From assembly GCA_032055545.1 (NCBI GenBank), contig DAMBQR010000012.1, positions 1 to 64,000 on the forward strand: 64,000 nucleotides of DNA, given 5' to 3'. The stretch comes from Pseudescherichia sp032055545 (lineage in GTDB: Bacteria > Pseudomonadota > Gammaproteobacteria > Enterobacterales > Enterobacteriaceae). The translations under genes and the position numbers were made by a program. This document shows, piece by piece, positions 25,439-34,318 of the stretch (position 1 is its first letter; each line of letters starts with the position of its first letter). The notes under the pieces were generated by a model. It was not told the origin of the DNA. It searched no databases and saw only the letters and a program-made list of their open reading frames with translations.

Positions 25439-26403
25439 AAGCAGTGACGTCTGTAATAAAAGGAGTTGCATTAACTATGGCTTTGTCTGCAATAAGCGTA
25501 TCCAGTGCGCAAGCGCTGACCGTCTACACCGCAGGGCCGGGATCGCTGGCCAAAGGGCTGGCTGCGGGCTATGAAAAGAAAACAGGCGTCAAGGTTAATA
25601 TCTTCCAGGCGACGACAGGGAAGGTGATGGCGCGTCTGGAAGCCGAGCAGGCCAATCCACAGGCAGATATTCTCATCTCCGCCTCCTGGGATACGGCGGA
25701 AGACCTGCATAATCGCGGTTGGCTGCTGCCGTACCGAAGCGCGAACGCTGAAAAGGTACCTGCCAATCTGCAAACCGACGATTATGTCGCCCAGGGCATT
25801 TCGGCGCTGGGTATCGTCTGGAACAGCAAGAGCGGCACGCCTGAGCCAAAAGAGTGGCAGGATCTCACCGCTGCCGACTTCAAAGATAAAGTCACTACGC
25901 CCGACCCGGCGCTTTCCGGGGCGTCACTCGATCTGCTGATCGGTCTGCAAAACGGGATGAGCGACGAAGCCTGGAGATTGTTTGAGCAGCTGAAGCAGAA
26001 CGGTATGGTGGTCAGCGGGCCAAATGCCCAGGCGGTAACGCCGGTGATGCAGGGGGCAAAAGCCGCGGTGTTCGGTGCGGTAGATTACGTCTCCTATGGC
26101 AACATCGCCCAGGGCGAATCCCTGAAGGTGATCTTCCCGGCCAGCGGGACGGTGATTGCCCCGCGTCCGATGATGATCCTGAAAACCACCCAACATGCCG
26201 ACGATGCAAAAGCCTTTATAGATTACGTGCTCTCACCTGAAGGGCAGGCACTGGTAGCTGATGCCTGGCTGATGCCGGCGCGCACTGACGTTGCCGCTAA
26301 GCGCCCGCTGCTTAATGAGCTGAAAATTCTGCCGACCACCAACGACGGCAACAGCGAGCGCAGCGACGTGCTGAAACGCTTTAACACGCTTTTCGCGCAG
26401 TAA
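25435..26403 (+). CDS. ABC transporter periplasmic binding protein, Fbp/Afu/PhnS-like
   Basis: A 322-residue family 1 solute-binding protein with a signal peptide ending AQA. Homologues are annotated for ferric iron, hexose phosphates or aminoethylphosphonate. The consecutive Tyr-Tyr pair that binds iron in FbpA is not seen; the nearest stretch is VDYVSYG. The ligand is therefore open, and iron should not be assumed. The start at 25435 is fixed by overlap with the ATPase stop. Confidence 0.8.
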   Translation: MKAVTSVIKGVALTMALSAISVSSAQALTVYTAGPGSLAKGLAAGYEKKTGVKVNIFQATTGKVMARLEAEQANPQADILISASWDTAEDLHNRGWLLPYRSANAEKVPANLQTDDYVAQGISALGIVWNSKSGTPEPKEWQDLTAADFKDKVTTPDPALSGASLDLLIGLQNGMSDEAWRLFEQLKQNGMVVSGPNAQAVTPVMQGAKAAVFGAVDYVSYGNIAQGESLKVIFPASGTVIAPRPMMILKTTQHADDAKAFIDYVLSPEGQALVADAWLMPARTDVAAKRPLLNELKILPTTNDGNSERSDVLKRFNTLFAQ

Positions 26404-26442
26404 TTACCCGGCGGGGGCAACCCCGCTTTCAGGATAGCCGTT

Positions 26443-28098
26443 GTGAAACAAAAATTTATTACGCTCACCACCGTGGCGCTGCTGGCGATCCTCGTCGCGC
26501 TGCCGTTGCTGTTTATTATCCTGCAGGCCATCTTCCCGCAGTTTAGCGCTGGCTCTCTGAGCGGGGCGTTTAGCGGCATCGCACCGCAGTTTCAGGACCC
26601 ACAGCTCCCCGCCATGCTGGGGGGAACGCTGTGGATCGCGGCTGGCGTTGCCCTGCTTAGCGCCCTGATCGGTCTGCCGCTTGGCGTGATGCGCGGGCTG
26701 TTTAATCTTCCGGTCCCGAGGCTGTGGGACCTTATCTTCCTGATCCCGTTTCTGACGCCGCCCTATATTGCCGCGCTCTCGTGGATGCTGGTTCTTCAGA
26801 CTAATGGTTATCTGGACCAACTGAGCGGAATCAATCTCAACGATCTGCTCTTTAGCCGCAGCGGTATTGTGCTGGTCATGACCCTGAACATCTTCCCGGT
26901 GGTCTATTTTGCCGTTTCGCGTAGCCTGCTTGCCAGCGGACAAAGGCTGGCGCTGGTTGCCCGGGTGCACGGCGCCACGGCCTGGCGAGCATTCTGGCAT
27001 ATCACGCTGCCGATGGTCGCGCCCGCGCTGGCGGCAGGCATGCTGTTGGCCTTTACCCTGGCTATCGAAGAGTATGGCGTCCCGGCGGCGCTCGGCTCAC
27101 GTTCAGGAGTCGTGATGATGACGGTAGGCATTGAGAAGAAGCTCGCCGACTGGCCAATCGATCTGCCCGGTGCGTCTCTGCTCTCGATGGTGCTGATTAC
27201 GATTGCCTTAGCCGGATGGTGGCTCCAGCGTCGCCTGGTAGGGGATAAAGAGGTAACCAGCGTAACCGGAAAACCCACCGAGAATATGGGTGCTACGCTT
27301 GGCATTGCTGCTGTTCCGGTGGTGATGATCATGGCTCTAACCGGTTTCCTGGCGGTAGGGCTGCCGGGTTTATCTATGGCGGTTACCGGTGTGATGTCAA
27401 CGCTGTCGGGCGGGCTGACATGGAACAACGTGACGCCTCAGCACTACCAGGCACTCTTCTCCCAGCAGGGGGATGCGTTGTCAGCGCTGGGAACCAGTCT
27501 GTCGCTGGCGCTGGGCGCGTCGATCATTACCGGGCTGCTTGGACTGCTGGTCTCATGGCTGGTTGTGGTCAGGCAGATCAAAGGCCGCAGCGTGCTGGAC
27601 GCACTGTCGTTACTGCCCGCGGCGCTGCCGGGTATTGTTGTTGGTGTAGGGCTTATTCTGCTGTGGAACCGCACCTTCTGGCCGGTCTCGCCCTATAATA
27701 CCTGGGCGATACTGCTGCTCTCCTACTGCTGCCTGTTGATGCCCTGGCCGGTGCGCTATATCACCAGCGCGCTGCGCCAGCTCGGCGGGAATCTGGAGCC
27801 AGCCGCCCGCGTCCACGGTGCGAGCGCGCTGCAGGCGCTGCGGTTTATCGTTATGCCACTGGTCTTTCCGGCTATGCTGGCGGCAATGCTGATGGTATTT
27901 GCAATCGCCTCACGTGAACTGGTGACTTCGCTGCTACTCTCTCCGGCGGGAACACAAACCGTAGCGGTGTTTATCTGGCGGCAGTTTGAGCAGGGATCGG
28001 TCGGGCAGGGGATGGCGATGGCAACTCTGACGCTGCTTACCGGACTTATTTTGATGCTTACCGCCCTGGCGATAATGCAGCGTAAAGGTCGTGGTTGA
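26443..28098 (+). CDS. ABC transporter permease with two fused permease domains, FbpB-like
   Basis: A 551-residue permease with about twelve hydrophobic helices in two homologous halves, each with its own ATPase-docking loop (RVHGATAWRAFWHITLPMV near 169-187 and RVHGASALQALRFIVMPLV near 452-470). A single polypeptide thus replaces a permease dimer, as in FbpB/ThiP. The start is a GTG at 26443, forty bases after the binding protein. It completes the operon; order is ATPase, binding protein, permease. Confidence 0.87.
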   Translation: MKQKFITLTTVALLAILVALPLLFIILQAIFPQFSAGSLSGAFSGIAPQFQDPQLPAMLGGTLWIAAGVALLSALIGLPLGVMRGLFNLPVPRLWDLIFLIPFLTPPYIAALSWMLVLQTNGYLDQLSGINLNDLLFSRSGIVLVMTLNIFPVVYFAVSRSLLASGQRLALVARVHGATAWRAFWHITLPMVAPALAAGMLLAFTLAIEEYGVPAALGSRSGVVMMTVGIEKKLADWPIDLPGASLLSMVLITIALAGWWLQRRLVGDKEVTSVTGKPTENMGATLGIAAVPVVMIMALTGFLAVGLPGLSMAVTGVMSTLSGGLTWNNVTPQHYQALFSQQGDALSALGTSLSLALGASIITGLLGLLVSWLVVVRQIKGRSVLDALSLLPAALPGIVVGVGLILLWNRTFWPVSPYNTWAILLLSYCCLLMPWPVRYITSALRQLGGNLEPAARVHGASALQALRFIVMPLVFPAMLAAMLMVFAIASRELVTSLLLSPAGTQTVAVFIWRQFEQGSVGQGMAMATLTLLTGLILMLTALAIMQRKGRG

Positions 28099-28244
28099 TA
28101 GCTATTTATGCACGGGTCGTGTGAATTTTAGCCGATCGAAATGAGAGATATTGCGCAGGCGTAATTTGCTGTCTACGTTTATTCCGGTAATAATTTTCTC
28201 TCGATATGGAGAGAGGCCAGTAACTTAAAATTGAAGGCATATTG

Positions 28245-28493
28245 ATGCACAGCGCAACAACTGAAGATCACGTAAACGCTTACTTCGACCAGGGTATTCA
28301 GGCTTTTGAGGCCGAACGCGCGCTTATCAAAGAGCTCGCACAAAATCTTAAAAGCAACCGAATCGAGGTAAATAATAAAAATCTGATTCTGGCCCTCATC
28401 AGGCTGCTCGAAACAGAGGAAGATGTCGTCAAGCTCGACGTTTACCGCAACGCTCTTGAACTGATCGTGCAAAAAACACCGGACGATCTGTAA
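28245..28493 (+). CDS. AriR/YmgB-family small regulatory protein (paralogue)
   Basis: An 82-residue protein of the YmgB family. It follows the AriR pattern: a short variable head, then NNKNLILALIRLLETEEDVVKLDVYRNALELIV aligned with the AriR core, ending TPDDL. AriR links biofilm, acid resistance and indole signalling in E. coli. ATG 28245 is used for the AAGG seven bases upstream; an in-frame TTG one codon earlier is less likely. The other AriR copy is at 50046-50327. Confidence 0.75.
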   Translation: MHSATTEDHVNAYFDQGIQAFEAERALIKELAQNLKSNRIEVNNKNLILALIRLLETEEDVVKLDVYRNALELIVQKTPDDL

Positions 28494-28504
28494 TTAAATT
28501 AACC

Positions 28505-28538
28505 ACGCCCTGTCTCGGGTTATTCACCGGCAGGGCGT
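28505..28538. terminator. Hairpin between convergent small genes
   Basis: An 8-bp stem (ACGCCCTG / CAGGGCGT) closing an 18-base loop, in the 49-bp gap between converging genes. U tracts are poor. Confidence 0.45.
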
Positions 28539-28542
28539 TAGC

Positions 28543-28767
28543 TTACGCTGGCTTCATTATCCGCGCCCTTAGATAAGCCACACAGGCATCCAGAGTGCGT
28601 TTTTGCCGCGGATCTTTCACCATGATGCGCCGGGCGCGAAGCACCATCATCAGGTTGTCTGCGTTTACAGGTAATTGTGAGTTCATTAGCCACGTTGCGG
28701 CCTCGCCAACTACCTCTTGAATATTCTCAAGTCGAACCTGTTCATCTTCGATCAATTGCACTCTCAA
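28543..28767 (-). CDS. Small protein related to the YmgA/YcgZ/AriR group
   Basis: A frame of up to 74 residues. The core (EVVGEAATWLMNSQLPVNADNLMMVLRA) has the same hydrophobic spacing as the YmgA-like protein encoded just upstream, followed by a basic tail. No ATG is available near the start: TTG at 28767 or GTG at 28761 would be used, and neither has a strong ribosome site, so the start is uncertain. It is probably the last gene of the minus-strand cluster of three. Confidence 0.5.
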   Translation of the reverse strand: MRVQLIEDEQVRLENIQEVVGEAATWLMNSQLPVNADNLMMVLRARRIMVKDPRQKRTLDACVAYLRARIMKPA

Positions 28768-28919
28768 TGCTGAAGGGGTTTATCTTCCAGGCTTGTCAGC
28801 CAAGATCAAATTCACAGAGAGCATTTAAGGGAACATGCTGAAGGCAAGTCTGATTAGAAGGGCGATTCTAAATGTGGAAATGAACCTGCTAATCGTTGAG
28901 ATTAAACAGGCATTGATGA

Positions 28920-29207
28920 TCAGTGCTTATACTCAGATTTCGCGTGATACAGGACAGAATCACGTCTGTTTAACTTCAGCGAGCGGGAAGAGGTTTCCCC
29001 TTCATCAGGCAACGTTCTGAAGTGATGCACCCCATTGATTGCAGTACGAAATGCTTCACGTCGTCCATAGTCGGTTTCATCATGCAGGTTATCCTGCAGT
29101 TGACCGATAAGCGCGTCAAAAGAGACATTGTCATCGGCTTCAAGAAGCGCCATTACCGCCTCGCCCATAACCTTATCAACCAGCCTGTCTTTATCATTTT
29201 TGCTCAT
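28920..29207 (-). CDS. YmgA-like small regulatory protein (paralogue)
   Basis: A 95-residue acidic protein. The core DKVMGEAVMALLEADDNVSFDALIGQLQDNL resembles the YmgA homologue at 50364-50675 (DELIGEAVLSLLSENGPVN). The start at 29207 follows GAGAGG by four bases. YmgA is a connector-type protein reported to stimulate the Rcs phosphorelay. The surrounding DNA is AT-richer than the neighbouring metabolic genes. Confidence 0.65.
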   Translation of the reverse strand: MSKNDKDRLVDKVMGEAVMALLEADDNVSFDALIGQLQDNLHDETDYGRREAFRTAINGVHHFRTLPDEGETSSRSLKLNRRDSVLYHAKSEYKH

Positions 29208-29306
29208 TGAGCCTCTCAATAGGTATACGGCGCTGGACTGCTTATCATATTGACAGTATGCCCACTTACGCCCGAGATTGACAGGTAAATTATGCTTACT
29301 AAGCCG

Positions 29307-29561
29307 TCATAACAAAGGGTTTCGCAAAATCAGACGCATTACATCGCTAAGATGAGCATGCATAGTCTGATCGGTTGTGGCGTCCATCCTGCCAATCAGC
29401 TTAAGGCAGAGAGTGCGTCTGCTGATAATTTGGCCGGACCGTAAAAGCGCCATAACGATATCGCCCAGCGTCTCCTCTCGTGAAGGGACGCCCTGAATGA
29501 CGCCATACACGCTCATTTTTAAGTTGCAATCAGGTGTATGTTTTACATCTTTATCGCACAT
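29307..29561 (-). CDS. YcgZ-like small regulatory protein (paralogue)
   Basis: An 84-residue protein whose PSREETLGDIVMALLRSGQIISRRTLCLKLIGRMD segment aligns with YcgZ at 50821-51060 (PSQQETLGQIVVEILSSGQSLNRKAICTKLLSRLE). It leads a minus-strand set ycgZ-like, ymgA-like, third gene, the same order as the canonical operon. ATG 29561 is used; an internal ATG at codon 16 is possible. Confidence 0.65.
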   Translation of the reverse strand: MCDKDVKHTPDCNLKMSVYGVIQGVPSREETLGDIVMALLRSGQIISRRTLCLKLIGRMDATTDQTMHAHLSDVMRLILRNPLL

Positions 29562-29902
29562 ATCTGCCGTTTCCGATCCGGTTAAATAATTTTTATGCTG
29601 TTAAGCGCGGGTCAGACACCCCAGCCAACTTATTTTGTCGCCTAATAATATCGATAAGAAACGGTAAATGAAAAGAAAAGAGATATTTTTTTAGCTTGCT
29701 TTTCTCCGATATCATCGGTAACCCCTTTATTTGTAAACGATATATCGAGTCCATCATTGTACATAAACCTTCCTTAAGTAGAACTGCACATCATAATCTG
29801 CACCATAGGCTATGATTTTATTTACATACGGTCAGAAGAGGTCGCTACCCGAACACCGTTTTAACACCCTTTCATCACGTCTGCGTTTATTGAGGTATCT
29901 GC
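29562..29902. other. AT-rich intergenic region before treZ
   Basis: 341 bases without a supported gene, divergent between the YcgZ-like gene and treZ. CTATGATT near 29810 resembles a sigma-S extended -10, but no -35 can be assigned with confidence. Confidence 0.4.
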
Positions 29903-31690
29903 ATGGAGTCCAGATCTTTTCTTAAAAGCTGGGGGGCCGAGTTTGTGGCCGCCGACACAGTGCGTTTTCGTGTTTGGGCGAGCGGACAGGAAAGCGTCAC
30001 GCTCAGGCTCACCGGCAAGGAATTTAAGATGAACCCGGCCGGAGAAGGCTGGTTCGAATTTTCTGCAAATGGGCTCGCGCCTGGTACGGAATATAATTAT
30101 GTTCTGGCTGAAGGTACCGTTCTGCCGGACCCGGCATCCCGTGGGCAAAAGGCCGATGTTAATGGTCCCTCGCTGGTTGTAAATCCGGAGAGCTATTGCT
30201 GGCAAAATACGCAGTGGCAAGGTCGGCCCTGGGAAGAGACCGTTTTTTATGAACTGCACGTGGGTACCTTTACTCCCGAAGGGACGTTTCGGGCCGCCAT
30301 CGAAAAACTGCCTTATTTGGCCGAAACAGGTATTACCGCCATTGAGCTTCTGCCCGTGTCGCAATTTGGTGGTAACCGGGGCTGGGGCTACGATGGCGTT
30401 CTTCTCTATGCGCCGCACTCCGCATACGGTACGCCAGACGACTTGAAGGCCTTCGTTGATGCTGCTCATGGCTATGGCATATCGGTTGTGCTCGACATTG
30501 TGCTGAATCATTTCGGCCCAGAAGGTAACTATCTGCCGTTGCTCTCGCCGGAATTTTTCCACAAGGAGCGAATGACGCCCTGGGGACCCGGCATCGCCTA
30601 TGACGTCGATGCGGTGCGACGCTATATAACCGAAGCATCGCTTTACTGGCTGAAAGAGTTCAACCTGGACGGGCTGCGTTTTGATGCGATTGACCAGATA
30701 GAGGATAGCGCTGAGAAGCATGTCCTGATTGAGATAGCCGAACGCATTCGCACGGAGATTTCCGACCGGCCAGTCCACCTGACCACCGAAGATAGCCGTA
30801 ACGTCATTTTTCTCCACCCGCGCGATGAAGAGGGGGCAGCCCCGCTGTTCAGCGGCGAATGGAACGACGATTTCCACAATGCCGTACACGTTTTTGCTAC
30901 CGGCGAAACCCACGCCTACTACCAGGACTTTGCTGACGAGCCGGAGAAACACGTGGCGCGGGCGCTGGCCGAAGGGTTTGCTTATCAGGGAGAGGTATCA
31001 GCCCACTCTGGCGAGGCACGCGGCGTGAACAGCACCAGCCAACCGCCGGTGGCCTTTGTGGATTTTATCCAGAACCACGACCAGACGGGTAACCGCGCCC
31101 AGGGTGAGCGCCTGGTCTCCCTGGCAGGTGCCGAACGAACGAAGGTGTTGCTGGCTGCGCTGCTTCTCTCGCCACACATTCCGCTGCTGTTTATGGGGGA
31201 GGAGTACGGCGAGAGCAATCCTTTCCTGTTCTTTACCGATTTTCATGGCGATCTCGCCAAAGCCGTGCGCGAGGGTCGGGCAAAAGAGTTCGAGGGGCAC
31301 AGTGGCTACGAAGGTGACAGCGTGCCCGATCCCAACGCTGAGAGCACATTTATGCAGTCGAAGCTGGACTGGACAAAGCTGGAAGGCCACGAAGGGCAAT
31401 CATGGCTGGCGCTGACCCGGGCGCTGCTGCGTCTGCGCCAGCAGCATATCGTGCCGCTGCTGGCGACCGCTGGCGGCAATTCTGGACGGGTCGTCAACAC
31501 TGCCGAGGGCTTCCTTGCCGTGACCTGGACCTTCCCGAAAGGCACCCTCTCGCTGGCGCTGAATATTAACGAGCGTAAGCAGACATTACCGGACCTGCCG
31601 GGCGAAACCGTTTTTGCCTGGCCGAATGCGACAGATGAACTGCCGCAGAACTCAATTGTTGTTCGCCTTGCATCAGGAGAAGCAAAGTGA
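29903..31690 (+). CDS. treZ: Malto-oligosyltrehalose trehalohydrolase TreZ
   Basis: A 595-residue GH13 enzyme that releases trehalose from the non-reducing... maltooligosyl-trehalose made by TreY. An N-terminal beta-sandwich domain (about 1-95) precedes the barrel. Active-site blocks are visible: nucleophile in LDGLRFDAIDQI (about 251-262), acid in LTTEDSRNV (about 290-298), and FIQNHDQTGNR (about 385-395). Start after GAGG. Its TGA overlaps the GTG of treY, so the two are coupled. Confidence 0.93.
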   Translation: MESRSFLKSWGAEFVAADTVRFRVWASGQESVTLRLTGKEFKMNPAGEGWFEFSANGLAPGTEYNYVLAEGTVLPDPASRGQKADVNGPSLVVNPESYCWQNTQWQGRPWEETVFYELHVGTFTPEGTFRAAIEKLPYLAETGITAIELLPVSQFGGNRGWGYDGVLLYAPHSAYGTPDDLKAFVDAAHGYGISVVLDIVLNHFGPEGNYLPLLSPEFFHKERMTPWGPGIAYDVDAVRRYITEASLYWLKEFNLDGLRFDAIDQIEDSAEKHVLIEIAERIRTEISDRPVHLTTEDSRNVIFLHPRDEEGAAPLFSGEWNDDFHNAVHVFATGETHAYYQDFADEPEKHVARALAEGFAYQGEVSAHSGEARGVNSTSQPPVAFVDFIQNHDQTGNRAQGERLVSLAGAERTKVLLAALLLSPHIPLLFMGEEYGESNPFLFFTDFHGDLAKAVREGRAKEFEGHSGYEGDSVPDPNAESTFMQSKLDWTKLEGHEGQSWLALTRALLRLRQQHIVPLLATAGGNSGRVVNTAEGFLAVTWTFPKGTLSLALNINERKQTLPDLPGETVFAWPNATDELPQNSIVVRLASGEAK

Positions 31691-34221
31691 AGATCCCAAC
31701 CGCGACCTACCGAATCCAGTTTCGTAACGGCATGACCTTTGATCGTGCCGCTGCCCTTGTGCCTTACATGCAGCAGCTCGGCATTAGCCACCTCTACGCT
31801 TCGCCGATCTTTACCGCCACGTCCGGCTCGACCCATGGATATGACGTTACCGATGCCAACGAGATCGAGCCAGCCATCGGCGGCCGCGAAGGCTTTGACC
31901 GAATGGTGAAGGCCCTTAAAGAGGCGGGCCTCGGCCTGATTCTGGATATCGTCCCGAACCATATGGCGGCCTCGCTGGAGAACCCGTGGTGGCGCGACGT
32001 GGTTGAAAACGGTGAAAAGAGCCGCTACGCCCGCTATTTTGATATCGACTGGTCGCGTCGTCTGACCCTGCCATTCCTCGGTGATGCCTTTGAAGCCGAG
32101 CTGGAGAAGGGGGATATTAGCGTGCAGGCGGATCCGCAGACGGGGAAACCCGCGTTCGCCTATTTTGACAGTTTCTATCCGCTTTGCCCGGAGAGCTACC
32201 AGGGTCGCGAAGAGGAGGTGCTTAAGCTTACCGACAGAGCCGAGCTTATCGCGCTCCACGAGCGCCAGCCCTATCGGCTGATGACGTGGCGGGATGCGCC
32301 ACGCGATCTCTCCTATCGCCGCTTCTTTGAAATCACTGGCCTGGCTGGCGTTCGCGTTGAGGACGATGCCGTCTTTGACGATAGCCACCGGCTGATCCTC
32401 GACCTGGTGCGCAGCGGGGCGGTAGACGGTCTGCGAGTCGATCACGTAGATGGCCTTGCCGATCCCAAAGGGTATCTCCAGCGCCTGCGCCAGCAGGCCG
32501 GGACCGCCTGCTACATTACCGTTGAGAAGATCCTCGGTAAAGGCGAGCACCTGCCCGATGACTGGCCGGTATCCGGCACCACCGGGTATGAGTTCATTGC
32601 CGCGCTCTCGGACGCTCTGGTAGATGATGACCGGCTCGACGCTTTGCGCAAAGCCTACGATAAGGTTCTTGAGAAGCCCGCTGATATGAAGGCCGAGCTG
32701 CGGGCAGCCAAGCTGTTAATGGCCGATAGAAATTTTGAAGGCGAATTTACGACTCTGCTGAAACTGGCGCTGGCCATTGCAGAGTCAGACGGGATCGCCG
32801 TTCATGAAGCCACCGTGCGCGCCGCCTTACGAGAACTTCTGGTCGCCTTCCCGGTCTATCGTACCTATGGCACAGAAGCCGGCCTGCCACCAGCCGATGC
32901 TGAACTGCTGCAAAAAGTGGTAGCGAAAGTTAAAGCAGGCGCGAACGCGCCGGATCCTGAAGCGCTGGATTTTATCACTCGTATTCTCACCGGTTCGCTC
33001 TCTGAATCCGCCTCTGCCAGGGCGGCGCTTTTCCGCACCCGTTTTCAGCAGCTCACCGGACCGCTGATGGCTAAATCGGTAGAGGACACGCTCTTCTTCC
33101 GCCAGAACATGGGCCTGGCGCTCAACGAAGTAGGAGCCGAGCCGCTGCGTCGCGCCTTCTCCCTTGAGCGTTTCCATGGCGAGATGAAGACCCGACTGGA
33201 TAAGCAGCCTGACGCGCTCTCCGGTACGTCGACCCACGACACCAAACGCGGCGAGGATACGCGCGCGCGGCTCTACACCCTGACGGAAGCCCCGGCGCGC
33301 TGGGCAGTATGCGTTGCCCGCTGGCAGGAGATCAACCAGCACAAGGTGGTTCAACTTGAGGATGGTCCGGCTCCGAAACCTGCCGGGGCGTGGATGCTCT
33401 ATCAGGCACTGGCGGGCGTGTGGCCCGTTACGCTCCAGCCCGACGACGCCGAAGGCCTGAAGGCGCTGGAGGCACGCTTCCTGGACTTCGTTGAAAAAGC
33501 GCTGCGGGAAGCCAAGCTGCGTACCGACTGGGTTGACAGCAACGATCCCTTTGAAAAAGCGATGCTCGACTATGCCCGGCACCTGCTTTCGCCGGATAAC
33601 CAGGCCTTCCTGCAGGATTTTGTCAGCGCGCTGCAGCCGTTTATTCGCGCCGGGCTGGTTAACAGCCTCACCCAGACGGTGATTAAGCTCACCGCGCCGG
33701 GGGTGCCTGATATCTATCAGGGCAGCGAGGCGCTTAACTTTAGCCTCGTCGATCCCGATAACCGCCGGGAGCCGGATTTTGCCACGCTGACCCAGCAGCT
33801 CGGCGACGACGATCTGCCAGTGCCGACCAGCGAAGAGAGCTGGCAAAGCGGCCTGCTGAAGCAGCAGGTTATCGCCAGAAGCCTGCGCCTGCGTCAGCAG
33901 AAGCCCGCATTGTTCCGCCATGGCGACTATCTGCCGCTGACGGTGACGGGGGAGCGGGTGGATCACGTTATCGCCTATGCCCGAGTGACGCCTCGGATTC
34001 GAGGCGGTGATGCGCTGATCGTCATCGCGCCACGCCTCGCGCTGCGTCTGCCTGACGATGCTGAAGCAGCATGGTTTACCGATACCACCATTGCGCTGCC
34101 TGAGTCACTCGCAGGCCGCCGCTACCGCAATATTCTCAGCGGAGAGGTTATCTCCCTGACCGATCGCCTTGATTTAACCAATATCACTGGAGATGTACCG
34201 CAAATATTGATAGCTGATTGA
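31687..34221 (+). CDS. treY: Malto-oligosyltrehalose synthase TreY
   Basis: An 844-residue GH13 enzyme that isomerises the reducing-end alpha-1,4 bond of malto-oligosaccharides to the alpha,alpha-1,1 bond of trehalose. The N-terminus TATYRIQFRNGMTFD and the ISHLYASPIFTATSGSTHGYDVTD block are hallmarks of the family; the catalytic aspartate is in VDGLRVDHVDGLADP (about 242-256). GTG start overlapping treZ. Somewhat longer than many homologues because of C-terminal insertions. Confidence 0.93.
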   Translation: MKIPTATYRIQFRNGMTFDRAAALVPYMQQLGISHLYASPIFTATSGSTHGYDVTDANEIEPAIGGREGFDRMVKALKEAGLGLILDIVPNHMAASLENPWWRDVVENGEKSRYARYFDIDWSRRLTLPFLGDAFEAELEKGDISVQADPQTGKPAFAYFDSFYPLCPESYQGREEEVLKLTDRAELIALHERQPYRLMTWRDAPRDLSYRRFFEITGLAGVRVEDDAVFDDSHRLILDLVRSGAVDGLRVDHVDGLADPKGYLQRLRQQAGTACYITVEKILGKGEHLPDDWPVSGTTGYEFIAALSDALVDDDRLDALRKAYDKVLEKPADMKAELRAAKLLMADRNFEGEFTTLLKLALAIAESDGIAVHEATVRAALRELLVAFPVYRTYGTEAGLPPADAELLQKVVAKVKAGANAPDPEALDFITRILTGSLSESASARAALFRTRFQQLTGPLMAKSVEDTLFFRQNMGLALNEVGAEPLRRAFSLERFHGEMKTRLDKQPDALSGTSTHDTKRGEDTRARLYTLTEAPARWAVCVARWQEINQHKVVQLEDGPAPKPAGAWMLYQALAGVWPVTLQPDDAEGLKALEARFLDFVEKALREAKLRTDWVDSNDPFEKAMLDYARHLLSPDNQAFLQDFVSALQPFIRAGLVNSLTQTVIKLTAPGVPDIYQGSEALNFSLVDPDNRREPDFATLTQQLGDDDLPVPTSEESWQSGLLKQQVIARSLRLRQQKPALFRHGDYLPLTVTGERVDHVIAYARVTPRIRGGDALIVIAPRLALRLPDDAEAAWFTDTTIALPESLAGRRYRNILSGEVISLTDRLDLTNITGDVPQILIAD

Positions 34222-34318
34222 TTTGAATCGTGAAAATTTGCAGCGCTAAATCGCGCCTGGTTGCTTATTGCCTGAAGGAATGTGCCCTCTGAAGTCCACA
34301 TTCTATGGAGAAGAATGA

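Noticed and set aside
28835..29020. 61-codon plus-strand frame
   Set aside because: No ribosome site and it overlaps the YmgA-like gene on the other strand, which has homology.
29861..30952. 363-codon minus-strand open frame
   Set aside because: Antisense to treZ and without family features.
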